Part shown: positions 1 to 9,115 of the stretch, piece after piece | Layout: the number at the start of each line of letters is the position of its first letter | How positions within the stretch are numbered: position 1 is the stretch's first letter | Source of the DNA: CAVZTX01 sp963778375 | GTDB taxonomy: Bacteria; Chloroflexota; Ktedonobacteria; Ktedonobacterales; Ktedonobacteraceae | NCBI GenBank assembly: GCA_963778375.1 | Contig: CAVZTX010000027.1 | Location: 124,001 to 188,000 of the forward strand | Direction of reading: 5' to 3' | DNA: 64,000 nt | Translations under genes and position numbers: made by a program | Notes under the pieces: model-generated | What the model was told of the DNA's origin: nothing | The model's input: only the letters and a program-made list of their open reading frames with translations | Databases searched by the model: none

Positions 1-403
1 CGCCCGCGCTACTACCGCCAATTACTGCCCCGGCCTCGTACGCTTGCAACATCGCCTGCCAGCTCGCGCTATTGGCAAGCACCTGCCCAAGATAACCCGT
101 AAACCCACCCAGCATGTAAATCAAACGTGACCGGCTCAACCTTGCCACAATCTCAGCATCATTGGCCGAGGCCACATCAATAATTGGCAGCACTTCAATC
201 TGCCTCGCACCCAGGCTCTGAAACCAGTCCAACCCATTTTGACCCGCCCGTTGATCATTATTGTCCGGCGCGGCTGCCGTAGGAATAATGCTAATCGGCG
301 CATCAGACCCACCAGCAAGCTCAATCGCCCGCCGGTCCGGTTCTGACATCAAACCCCCAAATTCAGCACCACCCTCTAAAAGTATATATCCTGCCATCTT
401 CAT
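1..403 (-). CDS. Peptidase S51 / cyanophycinase-like protein (C-terminus cut by window edge)
   Basis: The minus strand is open from an ATG at 403 to the window edge with no stop. It encodes a protein beginning MKMAGYILLEGGAEFGG. The stretch LIYMLGGFTGYL and the edge motif GGSSAG match the nucleophile elbow (GxSxG-type serine) of the S51 peptidase/cyanophycinase fold, a class I glutamine-amidotransferase-like family. The first 134 residues are visible, roughly half of a usual protein. AGGAG lies only 3 bases before the first ATG but 9 before the second (ATG at 397), so 397 may be the true start. Substrate unknown; cyanophycin or Asp-dipeptide hydrolysis is family knowledge only. Divergent from yjbQ. 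Confidence 0.7.
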   Translation of the reverse strand, partial: MKMAGYILLEGGAEFGGLMSEPDRRAIELAGGSDAPISIIPTAAAPDNNDQRAGQNGLDWFQSLGARQIEVLPIIDVASANDAEIVARLSRSRLIYMLGGFTGYLGQVLANSASWQAMLQAYEAGAVIGGSSAG

Positions 404-432
404 TTGCTCCTGACGTTGTTATGATCTATAGT
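404..432 (+). promoter_or_regulatory. Candidate sigma70-type promoter of yjbQ
   Basis: TTGCTC (404-409) and TATAGT (427-432) are separated by 17 bp, about 55 bp upstream of the yjbQ start. The -35 box abuts the start codon of the divergent gene. Only the boxes are seen; transcription is inferred. Confidence 0.4.
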
Positions 433-486
433 ATAGAACGATTTACCAAATCAGACAAAGGAAAGCAAGGATATTGGAGCCAGCCC

Positions 487-876
487 ATGAAAACAATCAC
501 CATCACCACAAAACGAAAAGACGAAATAGTCGATATCACCGAAACCATAGAAACCCAATTGCGGGAAATGAACACCGAAAACGGAGTCTGTTTTATCTTT
601 GTAGCCCACACCACTTGCGCACTCACCACAGCAGACCTGGACCCGGGCACCGACCGCGATCTATTAGATGCCCTGCGCCACCTGCTGCCAAAGCTTTCCT
701 ACCGCCATCCGCACGATCCCACCCACACGCCCGACCATATCCTATCTTCAATCATCGGCCCATCCCTTGCAATTCCATTCATCAACTCCAAACTACTTCT
801 CGGAACATGGCAACGTGTTATCCTTGTTGAGTTGGATGGACCGCGAAGACGAACAGTACATATCTCTTGCATGTGA
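487..876 (+). CDS. yjbQ: YjbQ/UPF0047 family protein (secondary thiamine-phosphate synthase-like)
   Basis: A 129-residue single-domain protein. Conserved family features are FIFVAHTTCALTTADLDPG in the N-terminal half and GPSLAIPFINSKLLLGTWQ then ELDGPRRRTVHI at the C-terminus. The family has weak thiamine-phosphate synthase activity in E. coli; its main role is unsettled. The ATG at 487 is chosen because GGAG sits 7 bases upstream (476-479) and the protein then begins MKTITITT, where homologues begin; a longer reading from 421 would overlap the likely -10 box. It converges on the GNAT gene with a 30-bp gap. Confidence 0.85.
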   Translation: MKTITITTKRKDEIVDITETIETQLREMNTENGVCFIFVAHTTCALTTADLDPGTDRDLLDALRHLLPKLSYRHPHDPTHTPDHILSSIIGPSLAIPFINSKLLLGTWQRVILVELDGPRRRTVHISCM

Positions 877-906
877 TTTTACCTTTTATAAGTTCCCTCA
901 TTTCCC

Positions 907-1380
907 TTACATCTTCAGCGAGAGCCGATAAACTGGCTCTCCACCAAATACCGCCCCTGTCGGTCGAAATCCTGCACAAGCGTAAAGGTGCTGAGCATGC
1001 ACATTTTCTGGATGGACCGTTAACTGGAGCGCTTGACATCCTGGATGATGCTCTCTGATAAACTGAAGAAAGAGGTGCAGCGCTTGTGTCCCATACCCTC
1101 GTCCCTGGTAGTGGTGATCGATAAAAAAGTGAAAGATCCAGTAGTCGTCTGCGCTTCCCGGCTTATAGGCGAGTTCGGTAAATCCCACCATCTCCATTCC
1201 CGCATAAAAAGCGTAGGGCAACCAGACAAGTTCTGCTGGACGAATATAAGCCTTTGCAAGGGCGATAGCAGTGATAGGGACATAATCCGCAATGAACCGT
1301 TGCTGTTCAGGAAAGACAGCGAGGGCAAGCGTCGCACGCCAGTTCTCTCGCGTAACTTCTTGTAGGGAAAACTCACTCAT
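907..1380 (-). CDS. GNAT family N-acetyltransferase
   Basis: A 157-residue single GNAT domain. The acetyl-CoA pyrophosphate loop is visible as HHYQGRGYGTQALHLF (R/Q-x-x-G-x-G/A type), followed by LTVHPENVHAQHLYACAGF, the typical beta5/alpha4 region with the Asn and Tyr positions of spermidine/diamine acetyltransferase-like GNATs. AGGAA precedes the ATG at 1380. The gene lies 52 bp after the PAS gene on the same strand and may be its last operon partner. The substrate cannot be read from the sequence; a polyamine or a small amine is a guess from resemblance to BltD-type enzymes. Confidence 0.85.
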   Translation of the reverse strand: MSEFSLQEVTRENWRATLALAVFPEQQRFIADYVPITAIALAKAYIRPAELVWLPYAFYAGMEMVGFTELAYKPGSADDYWIFHFFIDHHYQGRGYGTQALHLFLQFIREHHPGCQALQLTVHPENVHAQHLYACAGFRPTGAVFGGEPVYRLSLKM

Positions 1381-1432
1381 CCGTTCCTCTTGCTCTTAAA
1401 TTATGGATAAGAGCGCACATGCATTTGAGCAG

Positions 1433-2290
1433 TCATTCCTTATGTTTCCTGCCGTCCATCGTGACGCCGATCATGCGTACCGGCTTGCCCGCCTCATCAT
1501 AAAGAGCCTCTCCATAGGCACTCGTCCAGCGTACAGTACCATCAGGCAGAACCGTGCGAAATTCAACCCTGTAGTCAATTCCCTCCTCAAGCGCGCGCTT
1601 TACTTCCTGATCGACCCGGCTGCGATCTTCGGGATGAATCAGTTCCAGAAAATCTTTATAACTGGCAGTAAAGGTACCGGGAGCATACCCAAAGATCATT
1701 GCAAGGTTAGCCGACCAATTTATTGTATTCGCTACAATGTCCCAATTCCACGTGCCCATACGACCGAGTTTAAGGGCCAGATCCAGCTTTAACTCACTCT
1801 CCCGCAGCGCCTCCTCTGCCCTTTTTCGTTCAGTAACATCACGAATGACGGAAATCATGGCCGTTCTTCTGCCATTGCTTGTAATAAAGCTATACTTAGA
1901 CTCAACAATACGCTGGGTTCCATCCGCTCTCTGAATCTCCGCCTCAAAAGCAGGACTGATGACCGGACTCTGAAAAATATATGTATAGAGTTCTTGCGCC
2001 TTGGCCCGCTCCTCTTCAGGAAAGATAATAGAATAATTTTTCCCCAGAATCTCTTCAGGTGTATAACCAAACAGGTGATAATAGGCCGGATTGGCATCAA
2101 ACACTACTCCGTCGGGCGTTGAGAGCGCCATAGCATCGGAGGCAACCTCCCAGACCGTACGAAAGCGCCGCTCGCTTTCCTGTATTACCTCTTCCGCTTG
2201 TGCTCGTTCATCACTCCGCCCACCCCGCTGCTGCTCCGGGGACTGTTGATTTGTCCGTTGATGAAATGCCTTATTCTTCGCTACACTCAA
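1433..2290 (-). CDS. Tandem PAS/PAC sensor protein without an output domain
   Basis: Two PAS domains with PAC tails. The first (about residues 40-155) ends in SVIRDVTERKRAEEAL; the second (about 165-280) carries MGTWNWDI, HPEDRSRVDQEV and ends in IGVTMDGRKHKE at the stop. No histidine kinase, GGDEF or HTH follows. The open frame extends upstream into glgA, but an excellent Shine-Dalgarno (GGGGAGGG) lies 6 bases before a TTG at 2290, so that TTG is taken as start, giving 285 residues; an ATG at 2314 is the alternative. It sits between glgA and a GNAT gene on the same strand. It may act in trans on a partner kinase or be a truncated kinase. Confidence 0.75.
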   Translation of the reverse strand: MSVAKNKAFHQRTNQQSPEQQRGGRSDERAQAEEVIQESERRFRTVWEVASDAMALSTPDGVVFDANPAYYHLFGYTPEEILGKNYSIIFPEEERAKAQELYTYIFQSPVISPAFEAEIQRADGTQRIVESKYSFITSNGRRTAMISVIRDVTERKRAEEALRESELKLDLALKLGRMGTWNWDIVANTINWSANLAMIFGYAPGTFTASYKDFLELIHPEDRSRVDQEVKRALEEGIDYRVEFRTVLPDGTVRWTSAYGEALYDEAGKPVRMIGVTMDGRKHKE

Positions 2291-2372
2291 GGTTATCCCT
2301 CCCCTCAAGAACATGCTTGCTCTATTCGCAGCACAGTCCGCATTTTTGCATTCCTTTACACATACATTATAT

Positions 2373-3851
2373 TCACAAAGGTGACAGATGTAATACGTAC
2401 TGATACAAATCACTGTAGACACGAGCGCTCGTCTCCCAGCGTGAATCGTATGCCATTGCGCGTGCGACGAGATCAGGCCAGCGGTCACGCTCCTCGTACA
2501 GACGCAACGCTCGCAGTAATGTATAGAGCAGGGCAGGCCCTGTATACTCCACGAAGCTCAATCCATTCCCATTATCAGGATCAGCATCGATATCCATCAC
2601 GGTATCAGCCAGTCCCCCCGTCGCGTGCACAATAGGCAGCGTACCATAACGCAGCGCGATTAACTGTCCCAGACCACCCGGCTCGAAAGCGCTCGGCATC
2701 AAAAAGAAATCCGAACCCGCGTAGATGCGGTGGGAGAGTGCAACATCGAAACCGATGCGGGCACGAATATTGCCTGTGTTCATAGCAAGATACCGAAACA
2801 TCTCCTCATACTGATGATGCCCTGTACCCAGCACCACCAGTTGCAGCGGCAACTCCCGCAGTTCGCCAGCGATTGCAGCAAGAAGATCAAAGCCCTTCTG
2901 ATCCACCAGTCGGCTAACGATGCCCACCAGTGGCAAATCGAGATCATCCGGCAGCCTAAACTCCTGTCGCAGCACCGTGCGATTGCGCACTTTGGCAGAC
3001 ACTGCATCCGAAACCGTAAACCGAACCGCTATGTCTTCATCGGTTGCAGGATTCCAGGCATCCCAATCAATCCCATTGGGAATGCCAAAGACGCGCGAAC
3101 GGCGTTGCAAGAGAACTCCGTCAAGACCCCAACCATAATTCGGCGTCGAAATCTCCTCGGCATAACGCTGCGAAACGGTCGTCATGACATCCGAGTACAC
3201 AATGCCGGCCTTCATCCAGTTCACATCACCCCAAAATTCCAGGCCCTCAGGAGTGAAAACACGTCCAGGGTCCAGCCCCGCCTCATACAAAATAGAAGCA
3301 TCCCAACGCCCCTGATATTGCAGGTTATGCACTGTATACACAATGCGAGCCTCATCCTGTCGCAAGAGATGGCGGTAATTCGTCCGCAGGTACACAGCGC
3401 ATGGAGCCGTCTGCCAATCATTGAGGTGAAAGATATCGGGGAAAAAGCCAAGTTCCGGCAATGCCTCTAGTAATCCCCGGCAAAACAGCAGGAAGCGCCG
3501 CTGCTCATCACGCTGATCCAGCCCTAAGTAGATCCGCGCATGCTGCCCAAAAAGCCACCAATGCTCAAACAGATAGACGGTGACCTGAGAATTGGGAAGC
3601 GTAGTTTGCAAGATAGAGAATGTCTGGTCGAATCCTCCCATAGAGAGCGTGCGCACAACCCCAGTAGGTTGAAGCTCCCACCTGGTCGGATCGATACTTC
3701 CGTAGCGCGGCAGAAAGATACGAACGTCGTGCCCTAGAGCTGCCAGTTCTTTCGGCAAACTTCCCATCACATCAGCTACCCCGCCCTCTTTCGCAAATGG
3801 AACCGCCTCGGCAGCAACCATCAGAATCTTCAAACGTCCATCATCTGTCAT
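2373..3851 (-). CDS. glgA: Glycogen synthase (ADP-glucose glucosyltransferase, GT5)
   Basis: Transfers glucose from ADP-glucose to the non-reducing end of alpha-1,4-glucan in the cytoplasm. At 492 residues it has the usual family length. The N-terminal half has the ADP-glucose loop AKEGGVADVMGSLPKEL (KxGG motif) and WQTAPCAVYLRT; the C-terminal Rossmann half has GIVSRLVDQKGFDLL and SAFEPGGLGQLIALRYGT followed by ATGGLADTV, the donor-site region of GT5. It starts with ATG at 3851 and is divergent from glgC, whose product makes its substrate, across a 164-bp gap. The PAS gene lies downstream on the same strand. No branching enzyme or phosphorylase is present in the window. Confidence 0.95.
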   Translation of the reverse strand: MTDDGRLKILMVAAEAVPFAKEGGVADVMGSLPKELAALGHDVRIFLPRYGSIDPTRWELQPTGVVRTLSMGGFDQTFSILQTTLPNSQVTVYLFEHWWLFGQHARIYLGLDQRDEQRRFLLFCRGLLEALPELGFFPDIFHLNDWQTAPCAVYLRTNYRHLLRQDEARIVYTVHNLQYQGRWDASILYEAGLDPGRVFTPEGLEFWGDVNWMKAGIVYSDVMTTVSQRYAEEISTPNYGWGLDGVLLQRRSRVFGIPNGIDWDAWNPATDEDIAVRFTVSDAVSAKVRNRTVLRQEFRLPDDLDLPLVGIVSRLVDQKGFDLLAAIAGELRELPLQLVVLGTGHHQYEEMFRYLAMNTGNIRARIGFDVALSHRIYAGSDFFLMPSAFEPGGLGQLIALRYGTLPIVHATGGLADTVMDIDADPDNGNGLSFVEYTGPALLYTLLRALRLYEERDRWPDLVARAMAYDSRWETSARVYSDLYQYVLHLSPL

Positions 3852-3928
3852 ACGACCTCACAATTATATAGAGGATATCGACATTTTCAGGAAATTGGTA
3901 CTTATCTTAATCATATCATTTGCCCATC

Positions 3929-3955
3929 TTGAGAAGCCAGATTATGCGATATAAT
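3929..3955 (+). promoter_or_regulatory. Possible glgC promoter
   Basis: A perfect TATAAT (3950-3955) stands 60 bp before the glgC start. The best -35 candidate is TTGAGA (3929-3934), with a short 15-bp spacer. Weak evidence. Confidence 0.35.
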
Positions 3956-4015
3956 AAACTATACCCTCTGCAACATGAAGAGTAACAATCCTACATAGAA
4001 AGGATGAGCCAACAT

Positions 4016-5347
4016 ATGAGCAAAGTGCTAGCAGTCATTCTGGCTGGAGGTCAAGGCGAACGCCTAAGCCTCCTCTCCCAAAAACGTGCTAAGCCCGCGG
4101 TCCCGTTCGCTGGCAAGTACCGCATTATCGATTTTGCCCTGAGCAACTGCGTCAACTCCGGCATCTCGGATGTTGCTGTACTTACACAGTATCGCCCCCA
4201 CTCACTGCACAACCATATCGGTATTGGCAGACCCTGGGACCTCAACCGCCAGAAAGGTGGAATTCACCTGCTCCAGCCATATATAGGACGACCAGAGTCA
4301 GAATGGTACCTTGGCACCGCCGATGCCGTCTACCAAAACCTGGACTTCATTATGGAAGACCGCTACGACTACGTCCTCATCCTTGCCGGTGACCACATCT
4401 ATCGTATGGATTATAGACCGATGATCGAATTCCATCAGCAACGCAACGCCGATGTCACTCTTGGTGCCGTAGTGATACCTATCGAAGAAGGCAAGCGCTT
4501 CGGCATTCTGGAAACCGATGCCGAGGGACGCGTCATCTCTTTCGAGGAAAAACCGCAGGAGCCGCGCGGCACACTCGGTTCAATGGGCATTTATGTATTT
4601 AATCGCGACACATTGACCCGCGTCCTGATTGAGGACGCACGTTCCGATGGAGCAAACAATCCTTCCAGCCAGCATGACTTCGGTCGCAACATTATCCCCT
4701 CAATGCTATCACAAGATGAACTCGTCTATGCCTACCCCTTCACAGGATACTGGCAAGATGTCGGTACCATCCAATCCTACTGGGAGACCCATATGGATCT
4801 GCTGACTGACCGTCCAGCCTTCGACCTCTATGATCCCTCGTGGGTCATTCACACCCGTAGCGAGGAACGCCCACCCGCCCATGTATACAACGGAGCGCAG
4901 GTCGTAAGCAGTATGATCTCTCATGGCTGCATCATCAAGGGGCGAGTCGAGCGCAGCGTACTCTCGCCAGGCGTGATTGTCGAAGAAGACGCAGTTGTCC
5001 GCGACTCCATCATACTCTTCGATTCTCACATCGGTGCTGGCAGCGTGGTCGACCGTGCCATCCTGGATAAAGAGGTCATCGTCGGCAAGAACTCCCAGAT
5101 TGGTTACGGTGATGATATGACACCAAATAAACTCGAACCCACCCGCCTAAACACCGGCATCACACTCATCGGCAAACGCACGCACCTGCCCGACAACCTG
5201 AAAGTTGGCCGCAACTGCAAAATCGGCACCGACCTGCACCCAGAGGACTTCCCAACCGATACACTAGCCAGCGGCCAGACGATTGAAGATCGCACCTTCG
5301 CCCACGGTTGGGAACGCGATCTAGCCCGCCGAAAATCCATTCCGTAG
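4016..5347 (+). CDS. glgC: Glucose-1-phosphate adenylyltransferase (ADP-glucose pyrophosphorylase)
   Basis: Makes ADP-glucose from glucose-1-phosphate and ATP, the committed step of glycogen synthesis. The nucleotidyltransferase domain shows LAGGQGERL, KPAVPFAGKYRIIDFALSN, YLGTADAVYQN, LAGDHIYRMDY and FEEKP; DFGRNIIP and YWQDVGTIQSYWE follow, then a left-handed beta-helix domain with hexapeptide-like repeats (about residues 290-400). The start is ATG at 4016 (MSKVLAVILAGG): AGAAAGG at 3997-4003 leaves 12 bases to it but abuts the upstream ATG at 4004. It is divergent from glgA. Length 443 residues is slightly above the typical 380-430, with a charged C-terminal tail. Confidence 0.95.
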   Translation: MSKVLAVILAGGQGERLSLLSQKRAKPAVPFAGKYRIIDFALSNCVNSGISDVAVLTQYRPHSLHNHIGIGRPWDLNRQKGGIHLLQPYIGRPESEWYLGTADAVYQNLDFIMEDRYDYVLILAGDHIYRMDYRPMIEFHQQRNADVTLGAVVIPIEEGKRFGILETDAEGRVISFEEKPQEPRGTLGSMGIYVFNRDTLTRVLIEDARSDGANNPSSQHDFGRNIIPSMLSQDELVYAYPFTGYWQDVGTIQSYWETHMDLLTDRPAFDLYDPSWVIHTRSEERPPAHVYNGAQVVSSMISHGCIIKGRVERSVLSPGVIVEEDAVVRDSIILFDSHIGAGSVVDRAILDKEVIVGKNSQIGYGDDMTPNKLEPTRLNTGITLIGKRTHLPDNLKVGRNCKIGTDLHPEDFPTDTLASGQTIEDRTFAHGWERDLARRKSIP

Positions 5348-5420
5348 GGGTGAACTTTATGTCCACCCGCTAGGGAGGCGGGGCGAGCCGGTCTTGCTTG
5401 TACCCTCATAACTCTACTCC

Positions 5421-5474
5421 AAAATTGAAGGTCTACTGGGCATCTCCGCCGATGCCCAATAGACCCTCGATTTG
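5421..5474. terminator. Bidirectional terminator between glgC and the sugar ABC operon
   Basis: An inverted repeat of about 23 bp per arm (5422-5443 and 5451-5473), interrupted only by G:U-type mismatches, encloses a loop of about 7 bases. The outer arms are A/T-rich, giving T-rich tails on both strands. It lies between the convergent 3' ends of glgC (+) and the ABC permease (-). Confidence 0.7.
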
Positions 5475-5515
5475 TGATGAACCTCTCTGGAAGGACCTCA
5501 CCACTTCCGTATAAG

Positions 5516-6541
5516 CTATGCAGCTCGATGCATGAACTTGAAGCTCTTCCCTTGCAAGTTATCGAAGTACACCGCCAGGATGATCAGCAAGCCGATAGCA
5601 ATCTGCAGGTAGAACGGATCAACGCCGAGCAAGTTGCCTCCATTGTTCAGCAGACCCATAATCAAAGCACCCAGAACAGCCCCGATAGCCCGACCCTTTG
5701 CCCCAGACAGACTCGCTCCACCAATTACCGCACCGGCAATCGCCTGCAACTCGTACCCGGTTCCCGCTGTAGGAATGCCAGCTCCCAGTCGCGAGGAGGT
5801 TAAGATACCGGCAAAACCTGCCAACAGACCGCTGATGCTATACACCGCCAGCAGCACCCAGTTCACCGGAACGCCCGAAAGTCGTGACGATTCCGCATTG
5901 GAGCCAACGGCATACACATAGCGACCAAAGACTGTCCGCCCAAGCACAAAGGCTGCTATCACTGCTACCAGCACAAGGATCCAGAATAGGCTCGGCAGGC
6001 CGAGGAAGTATCCATTTGCGATGACGTTGAAGGCAGCGGGAAGCGGTGCAATCGTACTGGCCCCTGTCAGCAGCAGCACTAATCCCCGCGCTGCCCCAAG
6101 CATGCCCAGTGTGGCAATGAATGGAGGCAAGCCCATTCGTGTCACGAGCAAACCGTTAATCAAACCAATGCCTAGCCCAACGAGTAACCCAATCAGGATG
6201 GTGAGCGGGACAGACATTCCGCTTGCCAGCAGTAGCGCGGTCACGCCTCCACTCAGGCCCAGGACGGAGCCGACAGAAAGATCGATACCGCCCGTCAAAA
6301 TCACGAATAGCTCTCCAACCGAGAGGACCGCAAACACCGCAACCTGACGAATGAGGTTGTCAAGATTCGTCAACGTCAGAAAGTCGGTGGTCGTCAAAAT
6401 GAGCACAGCGATGAAAATCAGCAGGACTAGAATGCCGCCGCTTTCACGACCCAGGCTGATCGGCGTTCGCTGTTCTTCTACTGCCTGTGGCGTGGCCAAA
6501 GGTTGTTGAGAAGGCTGTTGAGCACTAGAAGTGGTTGCCAT
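5516..6541 (-). CDS. rbsC: Sugar ABC transporter permease, RbsC/FrcB type
   Basis: A 341-residue integral membrane protein of the BPD_transp_2 family, with about 8-10 hydrophobic segments after a polar N-terminus of about 35 residues. Diagnostic stretches are GELFVILTGGIDLSVGS, GLINGLLVTRMGLPPFIATLGM and AIAGAVIGGASLSGAKG, the last being the EAA-like loop that docks on the ATPase. It is the third importer gene in the order binding protein, ATPase, permease. The ATPase ends 17 bp upstream, so they are co-transcribed. Sugar specificity (ribose or fructose) cannot be settled from the permease; the linked PfkB kinase looks fructokinase-like. Confidence 0.9.
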   Translation of the reverse strand: MATTSSAQQPSQQPLATPQAVEEQRTPISLGRESGGILVLLIFIAVLILTTTDFLTLTNLDNLIRQVAVFAVLSVGELFVILTGGIDLSVGSVLGLSGGVTALLLASGMSVPLTILIGLLVGLGIGLINGLLVTRMGLPPFIATLGMLGAARGLVLLLTGASTIAPLPAAFNVIANGYFLGLPSLFWILVLVAVIAAFVLGRTVFGRYVYAVGSNAESSRLSGVPVNWVLLAVYSISGLLAGFAGILTSSRLGAGIPTAGTGYELQAIAGAVIGGASLSGAKGRAIGAVLGALIMGLLNNGGNLLGVDPFYLQIAIGLLIILAVYFDNLQGKSFKFMHRAA

Positions 6542-6558
6542 AAGAAATCTCCTTTCTG

Positions 6559-8076
6559 TTATGCTTTTGTAGAAACGGGAGCACTGCTAGCCAGTTGTAG
6601 CACCGCTTCCTCGGTCGCTTCTTCAATAGGTAGTTCACCCGTGACCCCGAAATCGTGCAGGACGATAACGCGGTCACAAATGCCGAGTAACTCCGGCAGA
6701 TACGACGACACCACGACGATGCCTAATCCCTGAGCCGCCAGATCGCCGATGATTGTGTAGATATCTGCCTTCGCTCCTACGTCAACACCCTTCGTCGGCT
6801 CGTCCAGCAACAAAACCTTCGCCTTCGTCGCCAGCCAACGACTCAATAAGACTTTCTGCTGGTTCCCACCGGAGAGCGATGAGATAGGCTGTTCAATCGA
6901 GTGGTATTTCAAGCGCAGGCGAGGTACCAGTCGAGTAACCAGGGAAGATTCCTGCTTGCGCGAGATGACGCTTAAACGTGAGACAGCAGCCATATCTGCG
7001 ATGGTCACATTCTCTCGAATTGAAAGCGCCCCCAGTAATCCCAGCTCCTTGCGATCTTCAGTGAGTAGTCCCAGCCCCGCGTTGACAGATTGCTGTGGAG
7101 ACCCTGAACGCAGAGGAACACCATCGACGACCACCTTTCCTGCGGCCATTGGATCAGCCCCGAAAATGGCGCGTACCGTCTCAGTTCGACCTGCACCCAC
7201 CAGTCCCCCAAGCCCAAGAATCTCACCTGCATGCACATCAAAGCTAATTGGATAGGGGCTACCTTGCAAGCGCAGTTCCTGAACCGCTAACACAACCTTC
7301 CCAAATTGTTTTTGCTCTCTCTTCGGGTAGAGCGCCTCGATCTGTCGCCCTACCATCGAACGGATCAAACTATCATGCGTGAATTTGTCGGTAGGTGCCG
7401 TTGTGATGAATTGACCATCGCGCAACACTGTAATGCGATCACCGATTTCGAAGATCTCTTCGAGGCGGTGCGTCACGTACAGCACAGCAACACCTTCCTC
7501 CTTCTTGAGCCGGTTAATCAGCCCCAGGAGGTGATGCGCATCTTCTTCGGAGAGGGCCGTCGTCGGCTCATCAAAAATCACGATGCGCGCATTCGCTCCC
7601 AACACCTTAGCAATCTCCACCATCTGACGAGTGGCAACCGGCAATTCCGAGACGAGTACACCTGGATCAACTCGATTCAAGCCAACTCGCTCGAGCATCG
7701 AAATCGCCTTCGCGCGTAGTTCACGCTTGTTGACAACCCCTCCTGCGGCAGGAAGACGGCCCATGAGCAGATTTTCCTCCACAGAGACCTCTGGCAACAG
7801 GCTCAACTCCTGGTAGACGACGCCAACGCCGAGCGCACGCGCCTGCGCAGGAGTCGGAGAACCCACATCCTGTCCATCGATACGGTACTCGCCGCCATCG
7901 CGGGAAATAGCCCCTGTCAGGATCTTGATTAGCGTAGACTTGCCAGCGCCGTTCTCTCCTGCTAGGCAGAGCACCTCACCTGCATTCATCTCGAGCGAAA
8001 CATCCTTGAGTACCTGAACCGGGCCAAACGATTTTGTCACATGGCTTAGTTGGACAAGCGGAGTGCCCGTTTCCAT
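6559..8076 (-). CDS. rbsA: Sugar ABC transporter ATP-binding protein, RbsA type (two ABC domains)
   Basis: 505 residues with two fused nucleotide-binding domains, the hallmark of ribose-type importers. Domain 1 has Walker A GENGAGKST, the degenerate signature LPVATRQMVEIAK, Walker B IVIFDEPTTAL and the switch His in YVTHRLEE. Domain 2 has a degenerate Walker A (GLVGAGRTE), signature LSGGNQQKVLLSRW and Walker B VLLLDEPTKGVDVGAK. As usual in RbsA, only the first site has a canonical Walker A. It starts 1 bp after the stop of the binding-protein gene, so translation is probably coupled. It powers uptake of the sugar captured by the 8078-9115 product. Confidence 0.93.
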   Translation of the reverse strand: METGTPLVQLSHVTKSFGPVQVLKDVSLEMNAGEVLCLAGENGAGKSTLIKILTGAISRDGGEYRIDGQDVGSPTPAQARALGVGVVYQELSLLPEVSVEENLLMGRLPAAGGVVNKRELRAKAISMLERVGLNRVDPGVLVSELPVATRQMVEIAKVLGANARIVIFDEPTTALSEEDAHHLLGLINRLKKEEGVAVLYVTHRLEEIFEIGDRITVLRDGQFITTAPTDKFTHDSLIRSMVGRQIEALYPKREQKQFGKVVLAVQELRLQGSPYPISFDVHAGEILGLGGLVGAGRTETVRAIFGADPMAAGKVVVDGVPLRSGSPQQSVNAGLGLLTEDRKELGLLGALSIRENVTIADMAAVSRLSVISRKQESSLVTRLVPRLRLKYHSIEQPISSLSGGNQQKVLLSRWLATKAKVLLLDEPTKGVDVGAKADIYTIIGDLAAQGLGIVVVSSYLPELLGICDRVIVLHDFGVTGELPIEEATEEAVLQLASSAPVSTKA

Positions 8077-8077
8077 C

Positions 8078-9115
8078 TTATGCTCCTCCTTTGGTTGTAG
8101 GAGGATTCAACAGCTTCTGCACTGCGGGATCGTTCATATCAGTAGCGTCTACCAAAACAGCTCCCGGATCAAGGCTTGGTGGCGCAAATCTTCCCTCAGT
8201 ACTCATAGCGGCAGCAATCACACCCTGATAGCCAAAGAAGTAAGGGTTCTGAACCACTATTGCCTGTAATGAACCGTTCTTTACGGCACCAATCTCTTGA
8301 GGATCAGAATCGAACCCAACCGCGACAACGCGATTCGTTACCTTATTCTCCTGAAGTGACTGCGCTACTCCATCCCCCGAAACGTTGTTGTCAGCGTAAA
8401 TCCCCACGAGCCCAGGATTGGCAGAGAGCATATCATTCGTCTGTGAGAGCGCGGTCGGCGTATCATTGTTGTTATAACGGTGCGCAATGATTTTCAAGCT
8501 CGGAAAGCGTGCTTGCAGTTCGGTCACAAACCCGCTATCTCGATCCACAAGCGACTGGACGCCAGCAACAGACGATTCAATGAAGACCTGTCCAGAAGTG
8601 ACGCCCCTCTTTTGTAGGTCTTGTCCAAGACGGTCGGCAGCCTGCGAGCCCGCTTTGACGTTATCGGTTCCGATAAAGCCATCGCTGGCTGTGGTAACCT
8701 TGGTGTCAACCGTGATCACCTTTATACCCTGATTGCGTGCCCGGTCAATCGCGCTGTTGAGCGCCTGCGAAGAGGAGGCAGCCAGGACAATCGCATTGAC
8801 GTTACGAGAGATCGAATTTTCAACCAGGCTCACCTGGTCAGAGACATCCGCCTCGGACGTAGCTCCAAAGAGGCCGACCTGGACGCCCCAGTCTTTCCCC
8901 GCCGCCTGAGCGCCTGCCAGCATTGCCTGCCAGAACTGCGAATCGGTCGCCTTGACGATTACGTCAATTCGCTTGCTTGAAGCAGGCGCATTTGCATTTG
9001 CCCGAGTCGATGTAGGAGCGAACAGGCGACCAACCAGGACACCCACAATGAGTGTCACCAGAGCCAGTGCCGCAACAGTAGAGAGTGTGAACGGTGTTCT
9101 AAAAAATCGAGACAT
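8078..9115 (-). CDS. rbsB: Sugar-binding protein of the RbsB family (periplasmic-binding-protein type 4)
   Basis: Extracytoplasmic receptor that captures the sugar and delivers it to the RbsC/RbsA pair. The start is set at ATG 9115 because AAGGAG lies 6 bases upstream; the longer open frame to 9178 adds a Cys-rich unnatural leader. The 345-residue product begins MSRFFRTPFTLSTVAALALV, a basic then hydrophobic segment that may be a signal peptide or an uncleaved anchor; no lipobox Cys is present, unusual for a monoderm-like cell. The mature part has typical features: FWQAMLAGAQAAGKDWGVQV, NAIVLAASSSQALNSAID, VDTKV, GIYADNNVSGDGVAQSL and VVAVGFDSDPQEIGAVKNG. Confidence 0.9.
   Translation of the reverse strand: MSRFFRTPFTLSTVAALALVTLIVGVLVGRLFAPTSTRANANAPASSKRIDVIVKATDSQFWQAMLAGAQAAGKDWGVQVGLFGATSEADVSDQVSLVENSISRNVNAIVLAASSSQALNSAIDRARNQGIKVITVDTKVTTASDGFIGTDNVKAGSQAADRLGQDLQKRGVTSGQVFIESSVAGVQSLVDRDSGFVTELQARFPSLKIIAHRYNNNDTPTALSQTNDMLSANPGLVGIYADNNVSGDGVAQSLQENKVTNRVVAVGFDSDPQEIGAVKNGSLQAIVVQNPYFFGYQGVIAAAMSTEGRFAPPSLDPGAVLVDATDMNDPAVQKLLNPPTTKGGA

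Noticed and set aside
2373..2488. PAS gene extended N-terminus overlapping glgA
   Set aside because: The extension would overlap coding sequence by 116 bp, while a clear ribosome site points to the TTG at 2290.
5345..5410. Repeat-like GC-rich stretch after glgC
   Set aside because: No second copy found in the window; left unannotated apart from the nearby terminator.
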